This document shows, piece by piece, positions 1 to 9,588 of a DNA stretch of 64,000 nt. Positions within the stretch are counted from its first letter, which is position 1, and each line of letters starts with the position of its first letter. Location of the stretch: the NCBI RefSeq assembly GCF_019904175.1, contig NZ_CP061913.1, positions 10,850,001-10,914,000 on the forward strand, given 5' to 3'. The notes beneath the pieces were generated by a model, which was not told where the DNA came from, made no database searches, and was given only the letters and a program-made list of their open reading frames with translations. This DNA comes from Dactylosporangium vinaceum (GTDB lineage: Bacteria > Actinomycetota > Actinomycetes > Mycobacteriales > Micromonosporaceae). The position numbers and the translations under genes were made by a program.

Positions 1-529
1 GATGGCCCAGATCGACCAGCTGGCCGCCGCGGGTGAGCTCGTGAAGGGCAAGACGGCGCAGGTGCCGGTGGCGATCGTTCGCGGGTTCGCGCCGCACTTC
101 CCGGCCGCGCACGGCCGCGGCGCCGCCGAGCTCATCCGCGGCTCCGAGGCCGACCTGTTCTCCCTCGGCACCGCGGAGGCGACCGCGCGGGGCCTGCGGC
201 TGGCCGGGGAGCTTCCGGACGCGACCGAGTTCGCGCCGGCCGACGCTGCGGTCCGCCTGCCCGATCTGCCGTTCCCGCGGACACGCAGCGTGACGGTTCC
301 GGCGAACACCGTGGCCGCCGTCGTCGTGTGGGCACCCGCCGGCAATCTGCGGGCGGCGGCCGAAGCGGGCCGGCAGGCCGAGCGACTGCGGGCCGTCCTC
401 GCTGCTGACGGGCTCGCGACGGCGTGGCTGGAAGTCACCGATCCGGCGGCCGTGGCGGGCGATGTGCCAGCGGGGGGCGAGCCCCTCGGCGTGCTCGCGA
501 TCGGGCGCGGTAGCCTACCGTCACTATGA
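1..529 (+). CDS. fbiB: Coenzyme F420:L-glutamate ligase FbiB, C-terminal part (5' end outside window)
   Basis: The reading frame is open from the window edge, so the start lies outside; the first ATG at position 2 is internal. The visible 175 residues begin MAQIDQLAAAGELVKGK and run into QVPVAIVRG, which matches the end of the gamma-glutamyl ligase (CofE) part of the enzyme that adds glutamates to F420-0. The rest is an Ala-rich tail. It overlaps the following Nudix gene by 4 bases (ATGA), so the two are probably translationally coupled. An F420-dependent type enzyme is also encoded at 39909-40298, consistent with F420 production. The family call is fairly sure. Whether a nitroreductase-like FbiB domain is present cannot be judged from this fragment. 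Confidence 0.8.
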   Translation, partial: MAQIDQLAAAGELVKGKTAQVPVAIVRGFAPHFPAAHGRGAAELIRGSEADLFSLGTAEATARGLRLAGELPDATEFAPADAAVRLPDLPFPRTRSVTVPANTVAAVVVWAPAGNLRAAAEAGRQAERLRAVLAADGLATAWLEVTDPAAVAGDVPAGGEPLGVLAIGRGSLPSL

Positions 530-1071
530 GCCTGCACGAGAACGCTTTGGCTGTGCTGGAAGGGTGGGAGGCGCCGTCGGCGGAGGCCGAGGCGACCCGG
601 AAGCGGTTCCTGGAGTTCGTCTTCCCGGACCCCACCACGGTCCTGCGGGAGCACGCCGGGGGCCACGTGACCGCGAGCGCCCTGATCGTGGACGCGGCGG
701 CCGAGCGCGTGCTGCTGTGCCTGCACGGCCGGATCAACCGGTGGGTCCAGCTCGGCGGCCACTGCGAGCCGGAGGACACCACGATCGCCGGCGCCGCCCT
801 GCGCGAGGCGACGGAGGAGTCGGGGATCCTCGGGCTGCGCATCAGCGAGGCCCCGATCAACCTCGACGTGCACCCGGTGCTCTGCTCGGGCGGGCAGTCG
901 TTCCACTACGACATCCGCTACGCGGCGATCGCCCCGGCCGGCGCCGTCGAGAAGGTGAGCGCCGAGTCGAACGCGCTCGGCTGGTTTGCCCCGGACGACC
1001 TGCCCTCGCCCCTGGCCGACGCGACCGAAGTGCTTGTCGCGCCGGCGTTGGCCTGGGCGAAGCAGGGCTAG
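526..1071 (+). CDS. Nudix hydrolase
   Basis: This 181-residue protein contains a Nudix-box-like stretch around residues 84-108 (GGHCEP...REATEESGI), the metal-binding helix that hydrolyses nucleoside diphosphates linked to another moiety. The spacing between the box glycine and the REATEE core is longer than the classical motif by about one residue, as seen in the GGHxEPxD subgroup. The start ATG overlaps the fbiB stop (ATGA) and its stop overlaps the convergent manC gene by 4 bases. Position after fbiB suggests co-expression, but the substrate cannot be inferred from sequence. Confidence 0.85.
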   Translation: MSLHENALAVLEGWEAPSAEAEATRKRFLEFVFPDPTTVLREHAGGHVTASALIVDAAAERVLLCLHGRINRWVQLGGHCEPEDTTIAGAALREATEESGILGLRISEAPINLDVHPVLCSGGQSFHYDIRYAAIAPAGAVEKVSAESNALGWFAPDDLPSPLADATEVLVAPALAWAKQG

Positions 1072-2186
1072 AGCAGCTCGCTGGAGCCGCGCTCCTTCAG
1101 GGAGTCGACGAGCTTCTTGACGTCCTGCGCGCGCGAGCGCGGGCAGATGAGCAGCGCGTCCGGCGTGTCGACGATGATCAGGTCACTGACGCCCACCGCG
1201 GCCACCAGCCGGCCCGAGCGCGGGACGACGACCACGCGCTCCGCGTCCTGCATGAGGACCGTCGGCTTGGCCGCGTAGGACGGGTCGTCGATGAGCCCGG
1301 CCAGCTCGACCACCACGTTGCCCTGGGTGTCGGTCTCGAGCAGCTCGCCGAGGGTGTGGAAGTCGCCGACGTCGTTCCAGCCGAAGTTGCCCGGCACCGT
1401 GCCGACCAGGCCGGCCGCGCCCGCGCCCTCCATGACGCCGAAGTCGACCGAGATCTTGGTCAGGCTCGGCCAGAGCTGGGCCAGGATCTCCTCGCGGTCG
1501 TGGGTGTCCCACGCCTCCGCGATGCGCCGCAGACCCTCGTGCAGCTCCGGCTGCTGGCGCGCGAGCTCGTCGAGGAAGACGTCGACCCGCCAGACGAACA
1601 TGCCGGCGTTCCACAGGTACTCACCGGAGTCGACGTAGCGCTGGGCGACGTCGAGCTGCGGCTTCTCCGCGAACTCGGCCACCTTGCACACGTCGCCGGT
1701 GCCGGTGGGCTCGCCGACGTGCAGGTAGCCGTAGCCGGTCTCGGGGTGGGTCGGCGTGATGCCGATCGTCATGAGCAGGCCGTCCTCGGCGCCCTCGATC
1801 GCCCGGTGCAGGGTGTCCTGGAAGGCCGGCACGTCACGGACCAGCTGGTCGGCGGCGAAGGCGCCCATGACGGCGCTCGGGTCACGGCGGGCGATCACCG
1901 CCGCGGCGAGCCCGATCGCGGCGCAGGAGTCGCGCGGCGTCGGCTCGACGAGGATGTTGCCCTCCGGGAGGCCCGGCAGCTGCCGGGCCACGGCGGCCGC
2001 GTGCGCTACGCCGGTCACCACGTAGGTGCACTCGGGCGTCGCTAGGCCTTCGAGCCGCCCGTAGGTCGCCTGGAGCAGCGACAACGGGGTCCCGGTGAGG
2101 GCGTGGAGAAACTTCGGATGGCCGGCTCGCGACAGCGGCCAGAGCCGCGTGCCGCTGCCACCTGCAGGAATCACCGCGTAGAACAC
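1068..2186 (-). CDS. manC: Mannose-1-phosphate guanylyltransferase
   Basis: This predicted GDP-mannose synthesis enzyme converts mannose-1-phosphate plus GTP to GDP-mannose for glycan and glycolipid assembly. The nucleotidyltransferase signature AGGSGTRLWPLSR is at the very N-terminus, followed by VEPTPRDSCAAIGLAA, the FAEKP motif and WNAGMFVW typical of the family. The frame stays open to 2330, but the first 48 codons do not look like the family, so the GTG at 2186 directly before FYAVIPAGG is preferred (372 residues); an obvious ribosome binding site is not visible. It lies next to a GT4 glycosyltransferase on the same strand, which may use the product. Confidence 0.88.
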   Translation of the reverse strand: MFYAVIPAGGSGTRLWPLSRAGHPKFLHALTGTPLSLLQATYGRLEGLATPECTYVVTGVAHAAAVARQLPGLPEGNILVEPTPRDSCAAIGLAAAVIARRDPSAVMGAFAADQLVRDVPAFQDTLHRAIEGAEDGLLMTIGITPTHPETGYGYLHVGEPTGTGDVCKVAEFAEKPQLDVAQRYVDSGEYLWNAGMFVWRVDVFLDELARQQPELHEGLRRIAEAWDTHDREEILAQLWPSLTKISVDFGVMEGAGAAGLVGTVPGNFGWNDVGDFHTLGELLETDTQGNVVVELAGLIDDPSYAAKPTVLMQDAERVVVVPRSGRLVAAVGVSDLIIVDTPDALLICPRSRAQDVKKLVDSLKERGSSELL

Positions 2187-2296
2187 GGGCCCATCATGCC
2201 CGGAAAGGTGCACCGGTTGACAACTCGGGGGTGCCAATCCCGTTACCGAAATCGCCCAAAACCGTTTCGTATCGCCACCATCTTCGTCACCCAGGG

Positions 2297-3445
2297 TTAG
2301 AGACCGCGTGGGCCGGCCGCTCTGGCCCACGCGGCCAGATGGACTTCGGCGCTGGACTCCCAGGTGAACTCCTTGGCGCGCGCGGCGCCCGCCTTTGCCA
2401 AAGCGTTACGTCGCTCCGTGTCGTCGAGCAGCGCCGCCAGGTCACGGGCGATCTCCTCGGTGCCCGGCCCGGTGTACGCCACCGCGTCCCCGCCCACCTC
2501 GGGCAGCGACAGCCGGGGCGTGGTGAGCACCGGGGCGCCGCAGGCCATGGCCTCCAGGATCGGCAGGCCGAAGCCCTCGCCGAAGGACGGGTAGGCCGCG
2601 ACCACGGCCCCGCCCAGGAAGCCCGGCAGGTCGGCGTAGCGCAGGTAGCCCGGCCGGAGTAACCGCAGGTGGCTCGGGACCTCGGCGATCGCGCCGTCGA
2701 TCTCGTCGTCGTGGCCCTGGCCGCCGGCGACGACGAGCGCCGGCGGCTCCGGCCGGTCACGCACGGCCGAGATCCAGCCGCGGATCAGGCTCGGCACGTT
2801 CTTGCGCGGCTCCTTGGCGCCCAGGAAGGCGATGTACTCCGTCGAGCCGAGCCCCAGTCGCGCGCGCACCCGGGCCTTCTCGTCGTCGCTCGGCGCGTGG
2901 AACGCCTGCGGGTCGACGCCGTGGTAGGCCACGTCGATGCGGGTCGGGTCGGCGTCGAGCAGCCGGATGAGCTCGTCGCGGGTCGCCTTGCTCGGCACGA
3001 TGACCCGGCTGGCCCGCCGCAGCGACGTCTTGATCGCCGAGCGGAAGAACGTGCGCCGGGACTTGTCGTAGTGCTCGGGCTCGGTGAAGAACGTCGCGTC
3101 GTGGACGGTGACGGTCACCGGGCAGCCGGCCCGCAGCGGGCACGTGTAGAAGGGTGAGTGCAGGACCTGGGCCCCGACCTGCTGGGCCAGCATCGGCAGA
3201 CCGGTCTGCTCCCACGCCAGGCGGGCCGGGCGGTGCGCGGCCGCGGCCGGGGCCGCCATGATCCGGGCACTGGGCAGGAGCCGCCCGTAGCGCTCCGCGT
3301 CGGTGCGCTGACACACCACGGCCAGGTCGGTGTCGAGCGCGCCAAGCGCGCCCAGGAGACCGTCGACGTAACGCCCCACGCCGCCTCGGTCGGCTGGGAC
3401 ACTCGTGGCGTCAACGAGCACGCGTGGCGGACGGCCGGGGGTCAC
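2297..3445 (-). CDS. GT4-family glycosyltransferase
   Basis: This 382-residue protein with the GT-B fold transfers a sugar from a nucleotide donor. The N-terminal half contains RGGVGRYVDGLL (acceptor-side glycine-rich loop). The C-terminal half has FLGAKEPRKN, then PSFGEGFGLPILEAMACG, the donor-binding EX7E region of GT4 enzymes, then LSLPEVGGDA. The GTG start at 3445 is chosen because GGGAG lies six bases upstream; the longer frame to 3502 has no support. It is upstream of manC on the same strand with about 110 bases between, so a GDP-mannose-dependent mannosyltransferase is plausible but not shown. Confidence 0.85.
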   Translation of the reverse strand: MTPGRPPRVLVDATSVPADRGGVGRYVDGLLGALGALDTDLAVVCQRTDAERYGRLLPSARIMAAPAAAAHRPARLAWEQTGLPMLAQQVGAQVLHSPFYTCPLRAGCPVTVTVHDATFFTEPEHYDKSRRTFFRSAIKTSLRRASRVIVPSKATRDELIRLLDADPTRIDVAYHGVDPQAFHAPSDDEKARVRARLGLGSTEYIAFLGAKEPRKNVPSLIRGWISAVRDRPEPPALVVAGGQGHDDEIDGAIAEVPSHLRLLRPGYLRYADLPGFLGGAVVAAYPSFGEGFGLPILEAMACGAPVLTTPRLSLPEVGGDAVAYTGPGTEEIARDLAALLDDTERRNALAKAGAARAKEFTWESSAEVHLAAWARAAGPRGL

Positions 3446-3614
3446 TTGGCGCTCCCTGTAGGACTCGACTACTGAACTCGGGTGGAACGGTCTTCGCGGC
3501 AAAGCCTACGCCCGATCCACCGGTGATCGATGTCCACGACGCGACTGGCTCACGAGTCCACCCAGGATTCAGCCTGAATGAATCCCGGTGCCGTCCGCAA
3601 AGTTCAAGTTTTGC

Positions 3615-5705
3615 TCAATTCAGCGGCATCGGTACGTCACCCGGCGCCCCCACCTCGTACTTCCCTACACCCTTCACGTCGAATCGCCCGTCGTGATACA
3701 CCGCCAGGTCTGCCTTACCGTCCCCGTCGTACTGCCCGGGCACCGGTGTGTCGCCCGGATCGCCGAGCCTCGTCGAGATCTGGCGGCCGGCCGCCTGAGC
3801 GCCGATCGTGAACTGCTGGGTCGAGGGCGACCACACTGCCGCATCGATCTTGCCGTCACCGTCGTAGTCGGCCGGCACCGCGATGGCGCCGGGCTCACCG
3901 AACGTCCACTCGCGGATGGCCCGGACCGCCCACAGGCCCGTGGCCGGGCGCCAGATCGCCGGTTCGGCCCGACCGTCGCCGGTGTAGTCGCCGGGCACGG
4001 GCTGGTCACCGGGCTGGCCGAGCTGCTGCTCGCCGACGCCCTTGATGTACCAGATCCCGTTGCTCGGGCGGAATACGGCGAGGTCGGCCGCGCCGTCGCC
4101 GTCGTAGTCGGCCGGGGCCGGCACGTCACCGGGCAGCCCCCACTGGACCACCGAGCGGCCCTCGCCGGTCAGCAGCATCGTCCAGTTGCCGGTGATCGGC
4201 GACCAGGTGGCGACGTCGGCCTTGCCGTCGCCGTTGTAGTCGGCCGGCACCGCGATCTCGTTCGGACCCGAGGTGAAGATGGGCTGCGGGATGCCCTGCA
4301 GGCGCACGGTCCCGTCGGCCGGGCGGTAGGCGGCGAGCAGCGACCGTACGGTCGACGGCTTTGTCAGGTCCCCGAGCATTGCCGCCGCCCGGTCTCGGAT
4401 GGCGGGCAGGACGTCCATACCCTTGGCGCCCGGGCACTCGGTCGGGTTCGTCTGCCGGTGCGGAAACACCCGCGGGACGGTGACGGTGGTGCCGACCGGA
4501 TAGCGCGAGGTGGAGCCGCCCCCGGTGAGCGTCACGGTGCCGCGTGGGTCGATGGCCTGGCTCAGTGAAAGTTTCCATGCCGTGTACTTCGCGGCCGACT
4601 CCACCACGGCGTCGGGAACGGTGGCGGCGCCGTAGTCACCGATCATCGCGATGCCGGCGGTGCCGGTGTTGAAGCCGCCCGCCTGCGCGCCGACGACCGG
4701 CCGGGACAGCCCGCCGGCCCGGCCCTCCCAGAGCCGGCCGAACCGGTCGACGAGCACGTTGTAGCCGATGTCGCCCCAGCCGCGGCTCACCGTCTGGTAC
4801 TGGTAGATCGAGCGCAGGATCTTCGGGACGTCGGCCTCGGCGTAGTCGTTGCCGGTGGCCGTGTGGTGCACCGCGATCGCCTTCACCATCGGGGCGTAGT
4901 CCGGCTTCCAGTTCATCAGTGTCTCGTTGGCGCCCCACGCGGCCCGGCGGTTGATGGCCGGCATGAACGGGCGCAGCGCCACCGGGGCGTCCTCGGCCAC
5001 GGGCGGCGGCGTCGGCAGCACCGCATCGGCGGGTGCGCTGGTGGGGTCGATCAGATCGGCGGTGACATCGTGCGGGGCCGAGCCACCCGTGGAGCTGACG
5101 GAGACCTGCACGCCGTCGCTGGGCCCGACCCACACGAGGTCGGCGCCGCCGCGCTCGCCCGCTCCGCTCGCCGACGCGGACGGGGACGGCCGGCCTCGGG
5201 GCGCCACGGCCGCGTCCCGGTCGGCCTCCGCGGCCCCGACCGTCTGCCAGCCACTCCAGGCGCCGCCCACGGGGTGGTGGCGCACGGCCACGCTCACCGC
5301 GCCGACGCCGGTGGTCTCGCGCCAGGTGACGCCGACGGCGCTGAAGGGTGCGGTGGCCGGGCGGGTGACGGTGAGCGTCCGGCTGCGGGTCGTCCTGTGG
5401 TAGCCGCCGGCGAGCGGCACGTCCTCGAGCACGCCGCCCTGGGCGACCGCTCCGCTCGCGGGCCTGTCGAAGTCGCCGAGGGGCAGCCGGGTCACTGTCG
5501 TCGGCACGCCGGCGCCGCCCGGGGCCGTGGCCGCCGGGTTGGCCCACTCGACCGGCGCGGTGAGGCCGGGTGAGGCGACCGGCGGGTCGCTCGGGCGGGC
5601 CGCGGCACCGCCGCCGACGGCGCCCGCGGTGAGCAGTGCGAGCGAGCAGCCGGCGAGGGCGAGCACGCGGTTGTGTCGGTATCGTCGCGTTGCCCAGACA
5701 CCCAT
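3615..5705 (-). CDS. Secreted N-acetylmuramoyl-L-alanine amidase (PGRP type) with FG-GAP-like repeats
   Basis: This 696-residue secreted protein has an N-terminal signal peptide (Arg-rich start, hydrophobic core near residues 13-36, GGAAA end), then a region with Ser/Thr runs. An Amidase_2/peptidoglycan-recognition domain follows near residues 250-430, recognisable from NRRAAWGANE, IAVHHTATGN (a zinc-binding His) and GWGDIGYNVLVDRFGRLWEG. The C-terminal third holds about five FG-GAP-like blade repeats, each with a calcium-loop-like DYxGDGxxD (for example DYNGDGKADVATW). The family cleaves the amide between muramic acid and the stem peptide. The repeat domain is expected to bind wall or extracellular polymers. 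The gene stands alone and divergent from the TIGR03089 gene. Confidence 0.88.
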   Translation of the reverse strand: MGVWATRRYRHNRVLALAGCSLALLTAGAVGGGAAARPSDPPVASPGLTAPVEWANPAATAPGGAGVPTTVTRLPLGDFDRPASGAVAQGGVLEDVPLAGGYHRTTRSRTLTVTRPATAPFSAVGVTWRETTGVGAVSVAVRHHPVGGAWSGWQTVGAAEADRDAAVAPRGRPSPSASASGAGERGGADLVWVGPSDGVQVSVSSTGGSAPHDVTADLIDPTSAPADAVLPTPPPVAEDAPVALRPFMPAINRRAAWGANETLMNWKPDYAPMVKAIAVHHTATGNDYAEADVPKILRSIYQYQTVSRGWGDIGYNVLVDRFGRLWEGRAGGLSRPVVGAQAGGFNTGTAGIAMIGDYGAATVPDAVVESAAKYTAWKLSLSQAIDPRGTVTLTGGGSTSRYPVGTTVTVPRVFPHRQTNPTECPGAKGMDVLPAIRDRAAAMLGDLTKPSTVRSLLAAYRPADGTVRLQGIPQPIFTSGPNEIAVPADYNGDGKADVATWSPITGNWTMLLTGEGRSVVQWGLPGDVPAPADYDGDGAADLAVFRPSNGIWYIKGVGEQQLGQPGDQPVPGDYTGDGRAEPAIWRPATGLWAVRAIREWTFGEPGAIAVPADYDGDGKIDAAVWSPSTQQFTIGAQAAGRQISTRLGDPGDTPVPGQYDGDGKADLAVYHDGRFDVKGVGKYEVGAPGDVPMPLN

Positions 5706-5766
5706 CTCGCTTGCCCCATCTCGCTAGATATCCGGTGAGATGCTATGGAAGGGATTAATTGGACAT

Positions 5767-6441
5767 ATGGGGAATACAGTTCCTTCACTCTTTGCGGCAA
5801 TTGTCGGTAAAGACCCGTCACTTCCGTTCCTGACGTTCTACGACGACGCGACCGGCGAGCGAACGGAACTGTCGGGCGCGACGCTCGCCAACTGGGTGTC
5901 GAAGACGGCGAACCTGCTCGTCGACGGCTGCGGCCTGGGCCCCGGCGACACCGCCGCGGTGCGGCTGCCGGCGCACTGGCAGACGGCGGCGATCCTGCTC
6001 GGCGCGTGGACGGCCGGGCTCACGGTGGCCTACGGCGAGCCGACCGCGGCCGGGGCCGACGTCGAGTTCGCGTCGCTGAGCGCGGCCGAGACCGGCGCGC
6101 CCGGGCCCGCGGACCGCTACGTGCTCGGGCTGGCGCCGATGGGGCTGCCGATGCGCGGCGGCGTCCCCGACGGCTGGGCCGACTACGTGGCCGAGGTGCG
6201 CCAGTTCGGCGACCACTACCCGGGCCCGGTCGGCGGCGCGGGCACCGAGGACCTGGTGGAGCGGGCCCGCGCCCTGGGCTACTCGGGGAGCCGGCTGCTC
6301 GTCGACGCGGTGGCCCACCCCGACCCGGTGGAGTGGCTGCTCGGCCCCCTGGCGGCCGGGGCCAGCATCGTGCTGAGCGTCAACAGCGACCCGGCGAAGC
6401 TCGCCGACCGCGCCTCGGCCGAAGGCGCGGCTCCGGTTTAG
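5767..6441 (+). CDS. TIGR03089 family protein (partial adenylation-domain-like)
   Basis: This 224-residue actinobacterial protein resembles the N-terminal lobe of AMP-binding enzymes (GLGPGDTAAVRLPAHWQTAAILLGAW) but lacks the P-loop and the C-terminal lobe, so it is unlikely to be a complete ligase. It matches the family called TIGR03089, whose function is unknown. ATG 5767 is chosen over ATG 5740 because the similarity begins just after it and a GGAAGGGA stretch lies about a dozen bases upstream. The upstream spacer is visibly AT-rich for this genome and probably carries the promoter. The stop overlaps the convergent acetoacetyl-CoA ligase by 4 bases. Confidence 0.75.
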   Translation: MGNTVPSLFAAIVGKDPSLPFLTFYDDATGERTELSGATLANWVSKTANLLVDGCGLGPGDTAAVRLPAHWQTAAILLGAWTAGLTVAYGEPTAAGADVEFASLSAAETGAPGPADRYVLGLAPMGLPMRGGVPDGWADYVAEVRQFGDHYPGPVGGAGTEDLVERARALGYSGSRLLVDAVAHPDPVEWLLGPLAAGASIVLSVNSDPAKLADRASAEGAAPV

Positions 6442-8375
6442 GGGCGGACGTCGACGAAGTACTGCAACGACTCGGGATTCGCCAGAGCACCCTTCGCCGC
6501 GGCCTGGTCAACCGGGGTTCCGGTCAGGATGCGCTTCACGGGCACTTCGAGCTTCTTCCCCGACAGCGTCCGCGGCACGGCCTCGACCTGGAACACCCGG
6601 TCGGGCACGTGCCGCGGGGACAGCGCCGTGCGCAGCTCCCGGGCGATGCGCGACCGCAGTTCGTCGTCGAGGGTCAGCCCGGGTGCGAGCACCACGAAGA
6701 GCAGCAGTTCCCCGGCCCCGCCCTGCGGGTCTTCGAGGTGTACCACCACAGAGTCCACGACCTCGCCGAGCCCCTCGACGACGGAGTAGAACTCGCTCGT
6801 GCCGAGCCGCACCCCGCCGCGGTTCAGCGTCGCGTCCGAGCGGCCGGTGATGACGCACGCACCGCGCTCGTCGATCGTGATCCAGTCGCCGTGCCGCCAG
6901 ACGCCCGGGTAGGTCCCGAAGTACGCCTCGGCGTAGCGGCTCCCGTCGGCGTCGCCCCAGAACCCGACGGGCATGCTCGGCATCGGCGCGGTGATGACGA
7001 GCTCGCCGAGCTCACCGATGACCGGGGTGCCGTCGGCCGCGAACGCCTCCACCCGCGCGCCGAGAGCCCGGCAGGCGATCTCGCCGGCCCGGACCGGCAG
7101 GAGCGGGACGCCGCCGACGAAGGCGGTGCAGACGTCGGTGCCCCCGGACGCCGACGCCAGCAGCAGGTCGTCGGAGACAGTGGCGTAGACCCACTCGAAG
7201 CCCTCGGGCGGCAGCGGCGCCCCGGTCGAGCCGACCCCGCGCAGCCGGCTCAGGTCCGCGAGCTCCTTCGGCACCAGCCCGGCCTTGCGGCAGGCCAGCA
7301 GGAACGGGGCGGACGTGCCGAAGTAGGTCGTCCCGGTCTGCGCCGCGGCCCGCCACAGCCAGCCCGGGTCCGGAAACGCCGGGTTGCCGTCGACGAGCAC
7401 GATCGCGGCGCCGACGGCCGGGCCGGAGACGAGGTAGTTCCACATCATCCACCCGGTCGTGGTGAACCAGAAGAAGCGGTCACCGGGCCCGAGGTCGTGG
7501 TGCAGGGCCAGCATCTTGAGGTGCTCGAGCAGGATGCCGCCGTGGCCGTGGACGATCGGCTTGGGCAGGCCGGTGGTGCCGGAGGAGTACAGGATGTAGA
7601 GCGGGTGCGCGAACGGGACCGGCTCGAACCGCAGCGGCTCGCCGGTCTCCGCGGTCAGCCCGGCCCAGCCGTCGTCCGCCTCGTCGAGGTAGCCGATGCG
7701 GACCAGGTGCTGCACCGACGGGAGCGCGGCCCGGATCGCCTCGACCTCGGCGGTGCGGTCGACGGGCTTGTCGCCGTACATGTACCCGTCCACCGCCACG
7801 AGCACTTTCGGCTCGATCTGCCGCCAGCGGTCGACCACCGAGCGGGTGCCGAACTCGGGCGCGCAGCTGGAGAAGATCGCGCCGAGGCTGGCCGTGGCCA
7901 GCAGGAGCACGAAGGTCTCGGGGATGTTCGGCGCATAGGCCGCGACCCGGTCGCCTTTCGTGACGCCGAGCCGCTCGAGCCCGGCCCGGGCCCGGCGGAC
8001 CTGCTCGCGCAGCTCGGCCGCGGTCAGCTCGACCGGCCCGCGGGTCTGCGAACGGGCGACCACGACCGGCTCGTCGTCGGCCACGCCGGGCATGCGCAGG
8101 ACGTTCTCGGCGTAGTTGAGCTCGGCCCCCGGGAACCACACAGCGCCCGGCATCCGGGCATCGGGCAGTGTGTCGGTGGGCGCCACATGGGCGACGACCT
8201 CGAAGTGGTCCCAGATCGCCCGCCAGAACGCGGCCGGCTCGTCGACCGACCACTGCCACAGCGCCTGGTAGTCGGCGAACGCGAGGCCCCGCTCGGCCTC
8301 CAGCCAGCGCAGGAACGCCCCGATCCGGGTGTGTTCGCGCACGTCGGTCGGGGGTTCCCAGAGCACCTTTGCCAT
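6438..8375 (-). CDS. Acetoacetate--CoA ligase
   Basis: This is a 645-residue, full-length acyl-adenylate-forming enzyme. The N-terminus (WEPPTDVREHTRIGAFLRWL) and AELNYAENVLR are typical of acetoacetyl-CoA synthetases. The ATP-binding P-loop is YSSGTTGLPKPIVHG, followed by TTTGWMMWNYLVSG, the adenine-binding region SASGGTDVC, the hinge-proximal TGRSDATLNRGGVRLGTSE and the catalytic lysine region RTLSGKKLEVPVKRIL. The family activates acetoacetate (from ketone or polyhydroxybutyrate breakdown) to acetoacetyl-CoA at the expense of ATP. It is monocistronic, with no visible partner genes. Substrate assignment is by family resemblance. Confidence 0.88.
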   Translation of the reverse strand: MAKVLWEPPTDVREHTRIGAFLRWLEAERGLAFADYQALWQWSVDEPAAFWRAIWDHFEVVAHVAPTDTLPDARMPGAVWFPGAELNYAENVLRMPGVADDEPVVVARSQTRGPVELTAAELREQVRRARAGLERLGVTKGDRVAAYAPNIPETFVLLLATASLGAIFSSCAPEFGTRSVVDRWRQIEPKVLVAVDGYMYGDKPVDRTAEVEAIRAALPSVQHLVRIGYLDEADDGWAGLTAETGEPLRFEPVPFAHPLYILYSSGTTGLPKPIVHGHGGILLEHLKMLALHHDLGPGDRFFWFTTTGWMMWNYLVSGPAVGAAIVLVDGNPAFPDPGWLWRAAAQTGTTYFGTSAPFLLACRKAGLVPKELADLSRLRGVGSTGAPLPPEGFEWVYATVSDDLLLASASGGTDVCTAFVGGVPLLPVRAGEIACRALGARVEAFAADGTPVIGELGELVITAPMPSMPVGFWGDADGSRYAEAYFGTYPGVWRHGDWITIDERGACVITGRSDATLNRGGVRLGTSEFYSVVEGLGEVVDSVVVHLEDPQGGAGELLLFVVLAPGLTLDDELRSRIARELRTALSPRHVPDRVFQVEAVPRTLSGKKLEVPVKRILTGTPVDQAAAKGALANPESLQYFVDVRP

Positions 8376-8481
8376 TGGTCCATCTTGCCGTGCAGGTGAA
8401 CGATCGCTCAGTGTGGGCGGCCCCTACCCGACCCCTCGGTCCGGTGTGGGCCGCCCCCGGTGCGGTTACGTCTCGAGCGTC

Positions 8482-9579
8482 TTACTTCTGGGCCTTCGGT
8501 GAGCCGTCCTTGAGCACCGGCGAGGAGGGGCGCGTGTCCGGGGCCGGGCGCGGCTGGGTGCCGTAGTCGACGAGGTTGACGTTGACCGTGGTGAGGACCA
8601 GGTTCTTCGCCGGCCAGGCACTGCCCGCGTAGCGGCCGGTGGCCGAGTCGAACAGCAGGCAGTCCAGGCTGCCGGCGGCGGCGTCGCGGTCCAGGCACAG
8701 CAGGTCGTACGGCCGGTTGTCGATCTTCGCCGTGGTCCCCTTCAGGTCCGGCATCTTGGCCAGCGCCCGGTAGATCGCGGTCCGCTGCTGCGGGGTCCAG
8801 AACGGCTCCGAGTAGTTGAGCAGCTCGAAGGCGTCCTTCCAGATCATGCCGTCGGCCGGCCGGTCCGGATACCGGGCCTGCGACCACTGGCGCAGGGCCG
8901 CGATCAGCTGGTCCGGGTCGGTGGGCAGGCTCGCCAGATACTGGGAGGTCGGCCGGTAGAGGCTCGCCGGCTCGGCCACGGCCGCGTCGATGTCCTGCTG
9001 GGTGCTCGTCGTGTCCATGGACTGCGTGTCGGTCCGCCGGATCCGCAGGGCGACAATTGTCTGCGGGTCCATCCAGACCTCGTGGATGTACTTCTCCGCG
9101 CCCCCGGTGAGGTTGTACGTCTTCACGTACAGGACCTGCCCGGCCCCGACCTGCATCGGCTGCGCGCCGGCTCCGGCTGCGGCCAGGCGATCCATCGCGG
9201 CGACCGCCTTGGCGTGCGTCGCGCCCCCGTCGCTGCTGACCTGGGCGTCGAGCGGCGCCCGGGTGCCGGGCGTCACCGGTAGGTCCTGAGCCTTCACGCC
9301 GCCCGCCGACTGGGCCGCCGATGGCCGCTCGGCCGGGGCCTGACCGCCGTCCTTCGCCGGGCCGCTGCCGTTGACCGCGACCGCCACGCCGACCACGACG
9401 GCGAGGGCCGCGGCGGCCCCGGCGCCCGCCAGCACCCACTGCCGGCGCCGGCTCGGCGGGCGGTACTCGCTGCTGGCCAGGCGGTACCGCCCGCGGACGA
9501 GTACACCTTCCGGCGGGTTGTCCAGAGCGCTGCGGAACTCGCGCAGTGCATGCAGATCTCGATCGTCAGTGCTGCTCAT
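8482..9579 (-). CDS. Membrane-anchored putative anti-sigma / CU044_5270-like protein
   Basis: This 365-residue protein has a cytoplasmic N-terminus of about 45 residues, one transmembrane segment (WVLAGAGAAAALAVVVGVAV) and a large extracytoplasmic domain. The layout and the domain (QVLYVKTYNLTGG...IHEVWMDPQTIVALRIRRTDTQ) resemble the actinobacterial family named CU044_5270, regularly encoded directly after an ECF sigma factor. It starts 9 bases after the sigma gene at 9589-10131, so both form one operon. The expected role is sequestering or modulating that sigma factor in response to an envelope signal; this is inferred from context, since no anti-sigma zinc motif is visible. Confidence 0.72.
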   Translation of the reverse strand: MSSTDDRDLHALREFRSALDNPPEGVLVRGRYRLASSEYRPPSRRRQWVLAGAGAAAALAVVVGVAVAVNGSGPAKDGGQAPAERPSAAQSAGGVKAQDLPVTPGTRAPLDAQVSSDGGATHAKAVAAMDRLAAAGAGAQPMQVGAGQVLYVKTYNLTGGAEKYIHEVWMDPQTIVALRIRRTDTQSMDTTSTQQDIDAAVAEPASLYRPTSQYLASLPTDPDQLIAALRQWSQARYPDRPADGMIWKDAFELLNYSEPFWTPQQRTAIYRALAKMPDLKGTTAKIDNRPYDLLCLDRDAAAGSLDCLLFDSATGRYAGSAWPAKNLVLTTVNVNLVDYGTQPRPAPDTRPSSPVLKDGSPKAQK

Positions 9580-9588
9580 CGCCCACCC

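Noticed and set aside
6006..8399. A 797-codon plus-strand frame opposite acetoacetyl-CoA ligase
   Set aside because: Its sequence is His/Arg/Gly-rich without domains, an antisense shadow caused by high GC. The minus-strand frame has all ligase motifs.
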